Shown here in pieces: positions 11,679 through 22,460 of a stretch of DNA of 64,000 nt (positions are counted from its first letter, which is position 1; each line of letters starts with the position of its first letter). Source of the stretch: Rhytidiadelphus loreus (Eukaryota; Streptophyta; Bryopsida; Hypnales; Hylocomiaceae). The notes under the pieces are model-generated. The model ran no database searches. It was not told the DNA's origin and saw only the letters and a list, made by a program, of their open reading frames with translations. The DNA is taken from positions 77,246,981-77,310,980 of the forward strand of contig OX344762.1 in assembly GCA_947034895.1 (NCBI GenBank), given 5' to 3'. Position numbers and translations under genes: made by a program.

Positions 11679-12711
11679 CTTGACTCTTGGCATTCCAAGA
11701 CTCAGCCTTTGTTTGTTGAAAATATGAATAGAAATGTACTGAGACTGAAAGGGCCAGTACTTGCATTTTATCGGACCCAATCCCACCCCTTCATAAATTA
11801 TTTCTAGCATTGTGATGACACCCGGAACCTAAAGACCAACATATGGGGCAAGTGATGTGTTTTCCAAATTTGAAGTTTCACCTAAACCTTTGACAAACAT
11901 AGAGGTCTACCTTGAACGTGCTCTAAATGTCTACAGAAATAGGTGTATTTTAATTCTACTGATTTCTGTGTGCACACTAACCATAAATCCTAAACAGTGG
12001 TCATAGGCCCTACAACACCGCGATCATAGGTCCCATCATCTACAAATATTCATTTATGTTGGGCAATGGAATTGTGTCACCCATTTTTTCATCTTCATAG
12101 AATTGTATCCTTGTTTATTCAAGGAATGGCAAAACTCCTATTGGAAAATATTTCATCCAATATATCATCTACTATCATTCAATATCACAACTACCTTTCA
12201 TCCAGTGTTTCACCTAATTTCATCCAATATTTCATCTACTTTCATCTAGTAGTTCACCTACCTATCATCCAACATTGCATCTACTGTCATTCAATATTTC
12301 AACTACTTTTCATCCAGAATTTCATGTACTTTAATCCAATATTATTTCATGTACTTCATCTAATGTCATGCAGTATTTCACCTATTTTTCATCCAAAAGT
12401 TCACCTACTTTTCATCCAATGTTTCATCTATTTTCATCCATTATTTCATCTACTATCATCAATTTTTCATCAACTTCCATCCCATTTTTTCATCAAAAGC
12501 TTTTCCTCCTTATGCTTTAATCTAAAATTCTATCAGCATTGACTAAATTTTTTGGGACTTTCACCAAATAATTTCCAAAATTTCAGTCATTTTTGTTCTA
12601 AAAATTTCCGTAGCATATTTCTTTTTCCATTTCTCATCCGAGATATACGCTCACCGCTCACTATTTCCAGCTCGCCGCTCGCCGCTCCCCGCTCGCTTCC
12701 TAGCAACGTTG
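11679..12711 (+). repeat. 3' flank of transposase copy 2 with minisatellite and GCTC-array terminus (R2)
   Basis: 11,870-12,030 resembles the subterminal DNA of R1 (TTTCACCTAAACCTTTG; CGATCATAGGTCCCA). About 12,150-12,480 is a degenerate tandem array of roughly 20-22 bp units of the form TTTCATCCAATATTTCAT. From 12,649, GCTC units (GCTCGCCGCTCGCCGCTCCC) lead to CCTAGCAACGTTG, ending at 12,711. LINE coding homology begins at the next base, so this is interpreted as the right end of the element that carried copy 2. Confidence 0.6.
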
Positions 12712-14970
12712 CCATCAGGGGCCATGAAGTTGACTTACAGAATACAATCTTCCTTCTCAAAAAATTTAGTTCAGCTTCTGGATTAAGCATAAATTGGTCA
12801 AAAAGCGTCGCCTATTGGTTCTCTCAGCTAACTCTGCCAGCATGGTCTTCCCATTTCGACTTGACCTGGGCCCCTACAGGTTCACTTTCCAAGCTGCTAG
12901 GCGCCCCTTTCGGCATCATGCTGCAAACAAAAGATGTGGACAGCTTCCTCAAACAGAAGATCACGAAAAAGCTAACATATTGGACCACTCGACATTTATC
13001 CCTAGCTGGGCGAGTTACTGTGGTAAACGCCATCCTCCTATCCACCTTGTATTACTTCATTGCTGTCTGGAGCGGTTCTATCCAAGCTATCAGATCAATC
13101 CGTGCTAGTCTCCGTAATTATCTATGGTGTGGAATGGAGCACTTGACACGATCCAGGGTTAGCTAGGATGACTGTTGTCTTCCCAAGGCAATCGGAGGTC
13201 TGAAGCTGCTGGACCCGGAGATCTCCCTCACGGCATTACTTGCCAAGTGGCTCATTTTCGCTATAGAACCAGGGATCTCCAATCTCAAGGTTCTCCTCCG
13301 TCACAGGATTTACAAAATGAAACCGAATACCCGTGGTGGCTACTGGTTTCCTTCGGAAGCCTGGCTCATGGTGAGGTCTCCCTCTGTCACAAGAGGATCG
13401 AAAGTCTGGAACAGGGTGACCTCGGCCTGGAGACGCCTTTCCAAATTCATCGAACTCTCCCCGCCCTCCAACTCCGACGAGGTACTTAGAACCAGTATAT
13501 GGTAGGCCACAACCTTCATCGGGTTCAATTTTCGATTTTCTCAGGATAGAGCAAGACATCTTGCTCGTAATGGCTTGAGAACCATCAGTGACCTGTGGGA
13601 CGCACGTACTCACGCCTTCAAATCGTGGGCAGAAGTATCTGATAGATTCCTCCTTTTGGATTCAGAAAGACCTCAATGGCCCTACCTTATTTCCACCGTC
13701 CCAAGCGCCTAGCTCGACCTGCTCACCAGATCCTCTCATCATGTAACAGCTGGTGAGTGGATCGGCATTTTTTCCCAATCAGAGGACTCAATCCCAGCCC
13801 TTGTTTGGCAACACGCCGACTCAGAACAGAGGTCCTTTTCCTCCCACCTCCGAATTCACATGGTGTCAGAACAAACATCTAAGGCAATAGTCAACCTGAA
13901 CTCAAGGCAACTATCTTTCCTCCCGGCCACAATGCAGCCCGTCACCATTCAAGGATTTCTCAAACGTATCCGGGTCCTGGAATCCCAGCAGAGGAAGACC
14001 CCCCTACCGATCCTCCTTTTTGCTGGGGCATTAGCTGCCCTGCCTTATGACCCTAGTCGCTGGCGATGGAGCAATGGTACCCCCTTCTCGCCTATACCAC
14101 TACCATCGGCCGCCACCTGCTCACTCAGAACTGCCAGCTTCGACGTACCATCTCCTCGAAATGGTCAGGCACTTTGTCAGATTCTTTCCCTCTTAATTGG
14201 TAGGCAGTTTGGCACAAGACTCGCTCCCACAAAGAAGCGGCGTTTATGTGGTCCGTGACTCCGTGTGGCACAATGCCGTGGCCGTCCAATCTTGGCGAGC
14301 GCGTATCAACCCTGGCATTGACATTCGATGTACTTGTTGTGCGGCTGGTTTCGAGGAAACCCCCATTCATAGATTCTATGAATGCATCAAAGCTCAGGAA
14401 ATTTGGGACTACGCCCAGTCCATCTTACACCATATTATTGGAATTCAACCGATTCTAGGACCTCACTCTCGGTTTGGACCCAAGACCTGTATCTTTGGGG
14501 CGACGCTCCCACGGAGGCTACAATCTCTTCGGACCATCTGGTCTCTCCTCCGAGGCTCATCCCTATGGCTGATATGGATCTCCTGTAACAACAAGGTTTT
14601 TTCTCAGTCACAATGGCCTTTAGACTTTACTCATCAGGCGATTTGGAGTGCGCTCCTCGATTCCGGACGGGCAGTCCAACTGAAGGGTTGTAATTCAGTT
14701 AAACTTCATCCGCAAGATTCAGACACTATCTGGGCTAGATTTGATAGGATTTGGCTCTTTTCGCCCACCCTTGCTTACCGTAAGGACCTGCAGATTGTGT
14801 GGAACGGGGACCCTCCTTCCCTCTGCTCTTTTTTTTAGGTTCCATTTTTCTCTTGGTCCGCTTTTGTTGCTCATATTCTCTTCATGCTCCAGCCTACTGG
14901 CTTGGCCGCGTTGTACTTGGTTTCTTTTTAATGCAATGGTTTTTCCATTTGTTCAAAAAAAAAAAAAAAC
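12712..14970 (+). mobile_element. 5'-truncated LINE (reverse transcriptase end and zf-RVT domain)
   Basis: The conceptual protein begins inside a LINE reverse transcriptase thumb region: SSASGLSINWSKS at about 12,770-12,810, then the KLTYW...LSLAGRVTVVNAIL block typical of plant L1-like ORF2. A Cys/His knuckle CTCC...EETPIHRFYEC...W at about 14,330-14,410 matches the zf-RVT domain at the end of ORF2. The frame is broken by TAG at 13,164, 13,503 and 13,710 and by at least one frameshift before about 14,260, so it is dead. It ends in a 15-A tract at about 14,956-14,970, as expected of target-primed insertion. Its 5' boundary is the GCTC-array end at 12,711. Confidence 0.85.
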
Positions 14971-16320
14971 TTCTTAGTGAAAAAAGACTTTTAATATAGG
15001 TAAATTTTTTTCAAAATTTTCTGATAAATAGAATGAGAATTTTTCTGGATTTTTTTGATAAAGATTTCACATATTTTAAAATTTTATTCAGTAAATATTA
15101 CAGACTGACAATTGGCTTCAAATTTTATTGTTTTTATAATTCACTTTGAAAATCTCAAAAAAACTGTAGAAAATGTGAGAAGTATATAATATATTTTAAT
15201 TTAATTTTTCATGATTTTTTGGAGGTTCTTAAACTGATCTATTAGAAATCTAAAAACTTAGAGTAATATTTCCTCGATAAATTTTAAAGTTCATGTAATT
15301 TTTACCAGAAGAAACTAAAAGGAATTCACATTCCACTTACTAAAAACTCTTAAGAAAAATTTAATTGATTTAGGAGTTATTTTCACAATTAAATTATTAA
15401 AAAATCATCTTTTTTTTTAAATTTTGGGAAATTATTTTATACAAGTGTACTATTTATACTTCAACATATCTAAAATTTGTTTGGAAAATCTAATTTCTCA
15501 ATTAGTTAGTGCAATTTTTGAAACATATTAAACATATGAGAGCCACTATATCAAAATTTAACCTTCATATATTTATGTAATTTATTGATGAAATTTTGGT
15601 CATATTTAGTTGTGAAAAGTTTTCTTCTTTTTGTAGATGTTGAATTTTTCAAGAAAATCTTTGGAATTTTTTTTATTGTGAATTTGTAAAGTTCAATATG
15701 TAAATAAAAATATATTAATTTCATAGATTTTCCACCAAATTTTGGATATGTTGAAATACAAGTAACACACATTTATAAAATGATTTTCCAAAATTCTTAA
15801 AGTACTCTTTGATTTTTTTGTAATTTAATATAATTTATTAGTAAATTTTTTTTAATAAAAGTAATTTTTTTTCAAGTTCATTTAGGAAGTGGAATGGAAA
15901 TTCTTTTTAGCATTTTCTAATAAGAATTTCACAAATTTTTAAATTTTATTGAATAAAATATGACTTGAAGGTTTTACATTTCTTAGATTCCACTCCAAAA
16001 TTTTCAAAAAGATCATGTAAAATAATATATAAGTGTTTTACATACTTTTCAAATTTAGAGTCATATTTTAGATAGTAATATGTCACTCAATAAAATTTTG
16101 AAATTTGCAAAGTTCTTAGTAGAAAATTTTAAAAAGAATCCTCATTCTACTTAATAAAAAATATTGAAAAAAATTTACGTATATTAAAATCTTTTTTTCA
16201 CTTATAAGTTTGATTAAAGTATAAAGAAACAAGTGTTTTAAAATCTTTGAATCGTTATCCAAATTTTGTTTAAATCTCTAATTCCTCAATTAGCGATGGA
16301 AATTTTTGTAAGTGTACAAA
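14971..16320. repeat. AT-rich diverged direct repeat
   Basis: Two diverged copies in the same orientation lie at about 15,030-15,530 and 15,895-16,320. Shared landmarks in the same order are GATTTCACA / GAATTTCACA followed by AAATTTTATT, then CATTCCACTTACTAAAAA / CATTCTACTTAATAAAAA, then TTTCTCAATTAG / TTCCTCAATTAG. The spacing between landmarks is about 790-860 bp. No coding capacity is recognised; this is probably old non-autonomous transposon or LTR debris. Confidence 0.6.
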
Positions 16321-17700
16321 ACATTTTGGTAACCAATATATTATAATAGTCTAGGATTATTAACCTAAAATGAAGGTTAGATTTTGAAAGAATATTTTGT
16401 GACTTGGATTCTAATACATGGATCTTGCAATTGCAAAATTTCTTTGAACTTTTTAAATTTTTTTAAGATTTTAAGATAGAATTGAAACATGAATTGTTAA
16501 ACTTCATTCTCTTTGTTTGAATCAAAAACCAAAAATAGATGTTTTGAAAATTACAATCAAGGTTGATTAAAGCAAATTGAGTTTTGAAAAGTTGGAACCT
16601 TTAGTGGTAAATTCACTCCATTGTTATGACTCAAAGCTTTTATTGTAGGCATTATTTTTAGCATTGTGGTCCTAAATCTCAATTATTCAAAAATAGTCTT
16701 TGTAAGTTGAATGCATGATCTTAAAGGGCGCATTCCTAACTGCCTAAACTAGGCAAAATATCTTGAATGGGCCTTCTTAACTCCTAAATGCCCAAGCCTT
16801 TTGAAGTGTGTTTTTCCTATGAAAAAAGAACATGGGCTTATAGTTATCCCCAATGAAACAAATTGTTTTTTTTTTCCAAAATCTAACCATATAAATGTCT
16901 TAAAAGCTTATTCAAAATTTGTAATAGCATACTAAAATGCACTTTCAAAAACCTTAAGTTCAAATGAAGAGCTATCAAACTCAATACACAATCCACCTTG
17001 CAATTGTTGAAATGCAATTTTTGAACTACAAATTTTTTTATAATTAGAAATAGCAAATAACTCCAAATCAACACTTGCATGTTCAAATTTTCATGAAAAC
17101 ACTTTACTCTTTCTATTAGGATCATTTTCAAAACAAATGGATACGTTCAAATGAAATTGGCAAACTTTGCTCAAAGCTAGGAAATGAAGTAAAATTGACA
17201 AGCTTTACTCTTCACCAATGGTACATATATGCATTTGAGGACCTCTCAAAAATCAAATATTTACCTCTCAGTGAATAAAAGATTCCAATAGTTAACCTTC
17301 AAAACTGCCAGTAAATTTTTTCTAAATGGTCCAAAGGAATTTAACTGAACCTGAAGTTCAGATCAACCATATCTGATCGATAGGGCAGTTACGGGTTAAC
17401 AAGGACTGCAATCCCTTATGTCACATTTTGACACCTTTCATACTTCCTTTATGACTTTGTGTGCATTTTTGACATGAAGTGGGCCATATTCTTTTTGCTT
17501 CACCATCTTCATCTTTCTAGATATTCCCTTGTGAATGCTCAAATCAATTCACTTAACACAACTATAACGTACCTTCCAACCACAATTATGATTTACTCTA
17601 ATAGTGTGCAACAGTAATTTACCAAAGCTACACTATTAGTGCAGGTTGAGATGTTGTCGTATTTCATTAATTTCCACAAACTAAATACATTGTGACGGTA
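16321..17700. other. no gene recognised
   Basis: AT-rich intergenic DNA with only short, featureless open frames. Nothing beyond low-complexity sequence is visible. It separates the transposon nest from the 3' end of the PI4K gene. Confidence 0.5.
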
Positions 17701-18436
17701 CTATTTCGCAGGTGTCGCTAATCCATGCTAATAGGATAATTCAGTCTACAGGTACCGCCCCATGAAAAACCATCACCAAAACATGACCCCGCTGCACTGT
17801 CATACCAGGAGGGGGGAACCAGCACTGCGGTTGGCAAAACAGAGCAGTCCCAATCAAAGAGTTTCCTTGCGGACAAAGAAAAAGTCTGGTCACAAAAACT
17901 CAGAACCACGGGTAACCTAGAAGAATAAGCACTTCAACAGTGAATCATAACAAAATCTCTGAACAATAGGTCAAAACTGATACAATACTCCAATCCACCT
18001 TCCACCCGACAACACATGTAAAAAAATGAACACCAAAATCCAGTGATATTTACTGCTTGAGTTTACATTCTGCTTGATAGCTGTTGCCTCTCAAGTGCTT
18101 TCATGCCACATTTTACAGCAACTCACGAAGACTGCGAGTGCCCACTGCAACGACTCGGCTGCCAACTGAGACCCTGCTCCCAGACTCGGACCACCACATC
18201 AGAAACAAACAGAAACTCTATCAAACAAGGGCATCAATCACACCCCCACATACGACAGGCGACACCACAAGACAAGGGTGGTCACCCTGAAGCACGCTAG
18301 CTAGTCAAATCTACAAAACGGAAGCCGTTCAAGCAAACCAAACCAGCACTCACTCCTTACAACATCCAAATAATAACATGCAAGGCTGATTAACAAGGCT
18401 CCAAGATGCATCCGTCCGCCCGACCGCACCACCCAG
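17701..18436 (-). other. probable 3'UTR/downstream region of the PI4K gene
   Basis: This GC-moderate stretch follows the PI4K stop codon. It differs in composition from the AT-rich DNA to its left, where the change occurs near 17,700. It has no recognisable protein. The transcript end cannot be placed from sequence alone. Confidence 0.35.
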
Positions 18437-20278
18437 TCAGAAACGGCAAGAAGTGCCCAGTCTCTGCACCTGGTTCTTGCTCTTCAGCTTCACCTTCAGA
18501 AAAGACTCCGGAAGCAGCTGCGTCAAGTGCACCAGGAACAGAGACCAAACCTTCTCGTTCATGTCCGTCAACACCAGAGGACCCTCCGGACACTCACGAC
18601 CATCGTCGCTCACATCACGCACGGACTGCGTCACGTTCAACGCCGCGTACCCACGAAGACCAATCGGACGAGGCTTCTCGATCTGCGTGTGGGAACGGAA
18701 CTTCGGATTCAGCTTCAGAGAGGACATGCGCGACAAAGAATGAGAGTCACACATCGCCGGGGACGGCTGCAACTGCGCCAGGCCCAGAGGGGATCGAGGA
18801 AACCCAGAAATCTCCAGAGACTGAAAACTCGGCAACACCAGCTCGGGACTGGAATCGTTCAGAGACCACTGCTGAGGGGACAGGGGAGCACGGGGGGAAA
18901 GCGATCTGCAACCGAAAGCGGGAGAGTAGAAAGCACGCTCAGGAAGCTTCAGCTCAGGAACTTCGTCGGCGTCGTCGTCCATTTCGAACTGCACGTTATC
19001 ATCCTCGGCAGAAAAATCCTCAGAAACAAAACAATCCTCCACTCCGTCCTCCTCCAAACGCACATCCTTCTTCGCCTCCCACATCGCAAGCACGCACACC
19101 TTCTCCAGCTCGCTCGCTTCCTCCTCCACGCCGCAAAGCTCACGGGTCATCATCCCACCGATCTCGCACAAAGTCAGACCTTCCAAAGCGGCCAGCTTCA
19201 GGAACGTCGTAGACAGAACCAGCATGCGGAGACAAGCCTCGCGCAGGCTCGGAAGCTCTTCGCGCAACAGAGAACAGTCGTACGCCGGGTCCAGACGATC
19301 GATGTACTCCAGCTCCTCCTTCGAGAATGGGATCGACGCTTGCGGCCAATGCAGCCATTCGAAGTAGGGCTCGTCCAGAGTCTCAGGAAGGCACAGGCCG
19401 TGGTCGATGGGAATCAGCTCCACGCCGTCCACCTCGAACAAATTCCCAGAATCCACGTCCATCTTCTTCACCAGGATGTTGCCTGCGTGACGGTCGGTGT
19501 TGAACAGGCGAACGTCCAGGATGGCGATGCGATGGACATTGGAAACGGGAAACTGGGATGTGCCGTGGTCGTTGGCGTCGTAGTCGTGTCTCACGAACTG
19601 CTGAAACGAAGCAATCTTCGCATTCTGAGCATGGCCTGCGCTGGCGTAATCCGCGTTCACATGGAAAACGGAGTGCGTCGCGTTCACCAGAGCCGTCACG
19701 GGAACCTTGGCGAAGTGGTCGTGGTCCAGCAGATACGCAGCGACCTCTCGCACACCCGTCTCCCCGACGCGGATCGAGGGCTTCAAACCAGGTTGTCCCA
19801 ACGCTCGACCAGTGAACCCCTTGGGATTGTTGGGTGCGAAAGGCTCCTCATCCGTGGGCTTCACAATCGCGACGTTTTCTCCTTTGTTGTTTCGGAAATA
19901 GTATGCTCCGCCGAGACCACCAGTGGCCACAACGGGCTGCACGCCGGCTTCAATGCCTTTCACAGCCTCGCGTACCAGTCGCCTAATCTTGGGAGCGGTT
20001 TTCGAGCCGCCCACGATTTCGAACACGCTGTTCTGATGAAAATCTCTTCCCCTCGGTGACAGACACGGTGTCGAAGAGCTCCGGTAGATTCCCCTCGTCA
20101 GCAACAGAGGAGCGTCTCCTCTGATCTCACTCAAATCCTTGTCAAGAATGTGGTCGCCAAACAGAAGCGTACTTTGTTCGGTCGGGACGCCAAATGCCGC
20201 CTGAACTTTCTTCTTCACGGATAAAGCGTTGTCACCTCTGTCCAACTCTATTCCAAGAACGCTTCCTGTAGTATCCAC
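18437..20278 (-). CDS. type II (gamma) phosphatidylinositol 4-kinase, UBL + PI4K domain
   Basis: Predicted to phosphorylate phosphatidylinositol at the 4-position or, as reported for some plant PI4K-gamma members, to act as a protein kinase. The visible frame has 613 codons, close to plant PI4K-gamma length. Residues 8-62 form a ubiquitin-like module (GIELDRGDNALSVKKKV...FGDHILD). The kinase domain runs from about 115 to 380: a Gly-rich GGLGGAYYF, the ATP-binding lysine in VAIVKPTDEEPF (K140), the catalytic loop LFNTDRHAGNIL (D262, N267) and the metal-binding IDHG (D292). A hydrophobic conserved tail ends at 18,437. The first visible codon is GTG. Upstream the frame stays open for about 70 bases to a TAA without any ATG, so the initiator ATG is probably in an upstream exon. 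The long frame antisense to it is a shadow. Class confidence is high; start confidence is low. Confidence 0.9.
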   Translation of the reverse strand: MDTTGSVLGIELDRGDNALSVKKKVQAAFGVPTEQSTLLFGDHILDKDLSEIRGDAPLLLTRGIYRSSSTPCLSPRGRDFHQNSVFEIVGGSKTAPKIRRLVREAVKGIEAGVQPVVATGGLGGAYYFRNNKGENVAIVKPTDEEPFAPNNPKGFTGRALGQPGLKPSIRVGETGVREVAAYLLDHDHFAKVPVTALVNATHSVFHVNADYASAGHAQNAKIASFQQFVRHDYDANDHGTSQFPVSNVHRIAILDVRLFNTDRHAGNILVKKMDVDSGNLFEVDGVELIPIDHGLCLPETLDEPYFEWLHWPQASIPFSKEELEYIDRLDPAYDCSLLREELPSLREACLRMLVLSTTFLKLAALEGLTLCEIGGMMTRELCGVEEEASELEKVCVLAMWEAKKDVRLEEDGVEDCFVSEDFSAEDDNVQFEMDDDADEVPELKLPERAFYSPAFGCRSLSPRAPLSPQQWSLNDSSPELVLPSFQSLEISGFPRSPLGLAQLQPSPAMCDSHSLSRMSSLKLNPKFRSHTQIEKPRPIGLRGYAALNVTQSVRDVSDDGRECPEGPLVLTDMNEKVWSLFLVHLTQLLPESFLKVKLKSKNQVQRLGTSCRF

Positions 20279-22460
20279 CGAATCACATAGTATTTCAGTG
20301 CCAACGTGCTCATTTGTTGTGATTGAAGCATCGATCGAAAGAAATTATTGATAAGATTCTTAAACTGCTGCCTGAGGCGATCTTAATATCCCGAAAAAGT
20401 ATTTACATCAGTTTAAATTATTGAATGCTCATGCCAACAAGATGACCAAGGAGGAATCAAGCAAAGCATGCAAACTATGTGATACGAAGACGCAAAGTGA
20501 GGCATGTATTCAAAGGCATGGCTGACGCTGCCTGCGGGTCAATTCTTTCACCTGAACAAGTTTGGACGAAAACGCGTCGCCCTCCCACTTGGCGGCAAGC
20601 ATTTTGGTGAAAACCATTTCTCCCCTGATGAAAGCCATTTCTCCCCTGATAAAAGCCATTTCTGCCAAGACTTTGGCCATTAACTGTATCAGCAACTGCC
20701 AAAGGTTTCCGAACTTGCACTGGGCCTTGTGCACTCGGAGGCATACCTGCAGCAGCCACAGAATGGTTATCATCCGCCCTTACGAAGTCCAACTTGCTCT
20801 ACACTCTTAGTCACAACACTAAAGTTTACATGTCCTCAAAATTTCCTATGTCTGGGTCAAGAACCAAGAATGGACTGTCGAACTCCAATGTCATCCAACC
20901 ATTATGGCTTAAAATACGTTCGAATCATCATCTGCATCTTCTCTTAGAAAGAGAGCATAGAAAAACCTCGAGTGATTCAACACAGCTTCACTTTGAAGCT
21001 TCTAAATGGAAACACTTCGCTAAATTGCAGGTGCTTACTCCCAATCCCCTTGGTTCCTGTTGCGTGTTTCATCGCACGCTCTTGGTCGAGAAGCAGTATG
21101 ATCTGAACAGGAGCGACGAGGTCACGCTACAATCTTTCCTTACCTGGAAAAGACGTCGTGCGCAACCTCGAATGCGTCCCCTTCTCTTGCGAAGGCCGCC
21201 GAAAATTGCTTCCACCAGCAGGCAATCATCCAGTTCCAGGGCTCCGATGGCCGTGTCAGGCTTCCGATTTCTTCCTTTTTCTTCCTTGCAGATCTATAAC
21301 GTGTCCAAACTAGACGCAACAATCACCCGTCTCGCTATCACCACCACAAGCAGAAATCCTTCCAACACGACGTCTCCCTACACAGGCCTGATCCTCTCCA
21401 CGAACGAGCAATGGTGCCGATGCAATGCGGCCACTCAAGTTTTGATCAAACTTCAGTAGCACCTTTTCCTAAGCTTCGAAAGCACATATGTTCACTCTGA
21501 CACTCACGGAGCCCCTGTGCATGACCCGTGATAACCTTTCCTACTACATTTGCAGAGCTTGAGCGACAAGCGCGGCTACTCGCATTTCATTCCATCCGTG
21601 ACCACCACTCCATGAAACTCACGGAAAGTGCCACTCCCAAATTCCCACGACGCCGCGCCGATTTGAGTCAAAGAAATTCCCCTCTCTGTCAGAACGACAT
21701 CAACTCCACGCGGAGATCTACCGCCTCATCAGAAGACGAACCCTATTTCACCTGTCACAACAGCACAACGGCGTTCTCACAAAACCGGACAAGAATGCAA
21801 AACAAGACCGATTCTCACATCAGAAATTCAAACTCCTACCCTCACGCATCCCAATGCAAACATATTCCGCATCAACTTTCCCAAAACAAAGCCACAGCCA
21901 AATTGGCCGGCACAGGGGTTTAGGCCGGCAGCGCAATCCCAAAACAGAATGCGCACTTCCAAAACAATGCATTACCAGAAACTACGCACCCGTCCTACCG
22001 ATCTGCACCACATCGCGGTTGCCAAGCCTTCCGCAACGCAAATTCCTCACCAATGCCGCGAATGCCGCCTGACCGACACAAGGAATTCTACGGAATGCCG
22101 GGCGCGATGTTCATCGACTATGGCTCATTTGAAAATGTGAGTTTCAAAACAATATCAAATCGAATCAAAGCCTCTGTTGCTGCAAATCAATAGGACAGCA
22201 GAGAAGAGAGTGCGCCTCCCGCGTGACGCAGCATCCGAGCTCTTCGTCGCACAATCTCGCACTTCTACGGCGACAAGTGCAGCGTTGTCGCGGAAGCACG
22301 GCCTGCTGCCCCCGGTACCCTAAAACCACCGTGGATGGACAGAAAACCACTTCTCGTTCTTACAAATATCTTTCTCGAAGCTTCCTTGAACTCCTTCGGA
22401 CCTTCGATGACGAGAGAACGGGGACTCCAGTTCCATTTGAGATTGGCATGAATTAATAAG
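20279..22460 (-). promoter_or_regulatory. 5' region of the PI4K gene (leader exons/introns, promoter)
   Basis: The sequence stays GC-richer than the intergenic background until about 22,460, where it changes sharply to AT-rich DNA. This suggests that transcribed leader and promoter of the minus-strand PI4K gene occupy it. A small frame at 20,475-20,792 (minus) contains two to three 21-bp units encoding GRNGFHQ; it has no known domain and could be an upstream exon, a uORF or chance. The missing PI4K start codon should lie in this region. No splice model could be fixed by eye. Confidence 0.4.

Noticed and set aside
12066..12542. 158-codon frame rich in Phe, Ile and His
   Set aside because: It is the translation of the TTTCATCCAATATTTCAT tandem array, not a membrane protein gene.
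18406..19212. 268-codon plus-strand frame over the PI4K gene
   Set aside because: Low-complexity Ser/Thr/Pro/Arg composition with no domain; another antisense shadow.
18527..20059. 510-codon open frame on the plus strand opposite the PI4K gene
   Set aside because: It is rich in His/Arg/Gln as an antisense shadow of a GC-rich gene; the minus strand has all the kinase motifs.
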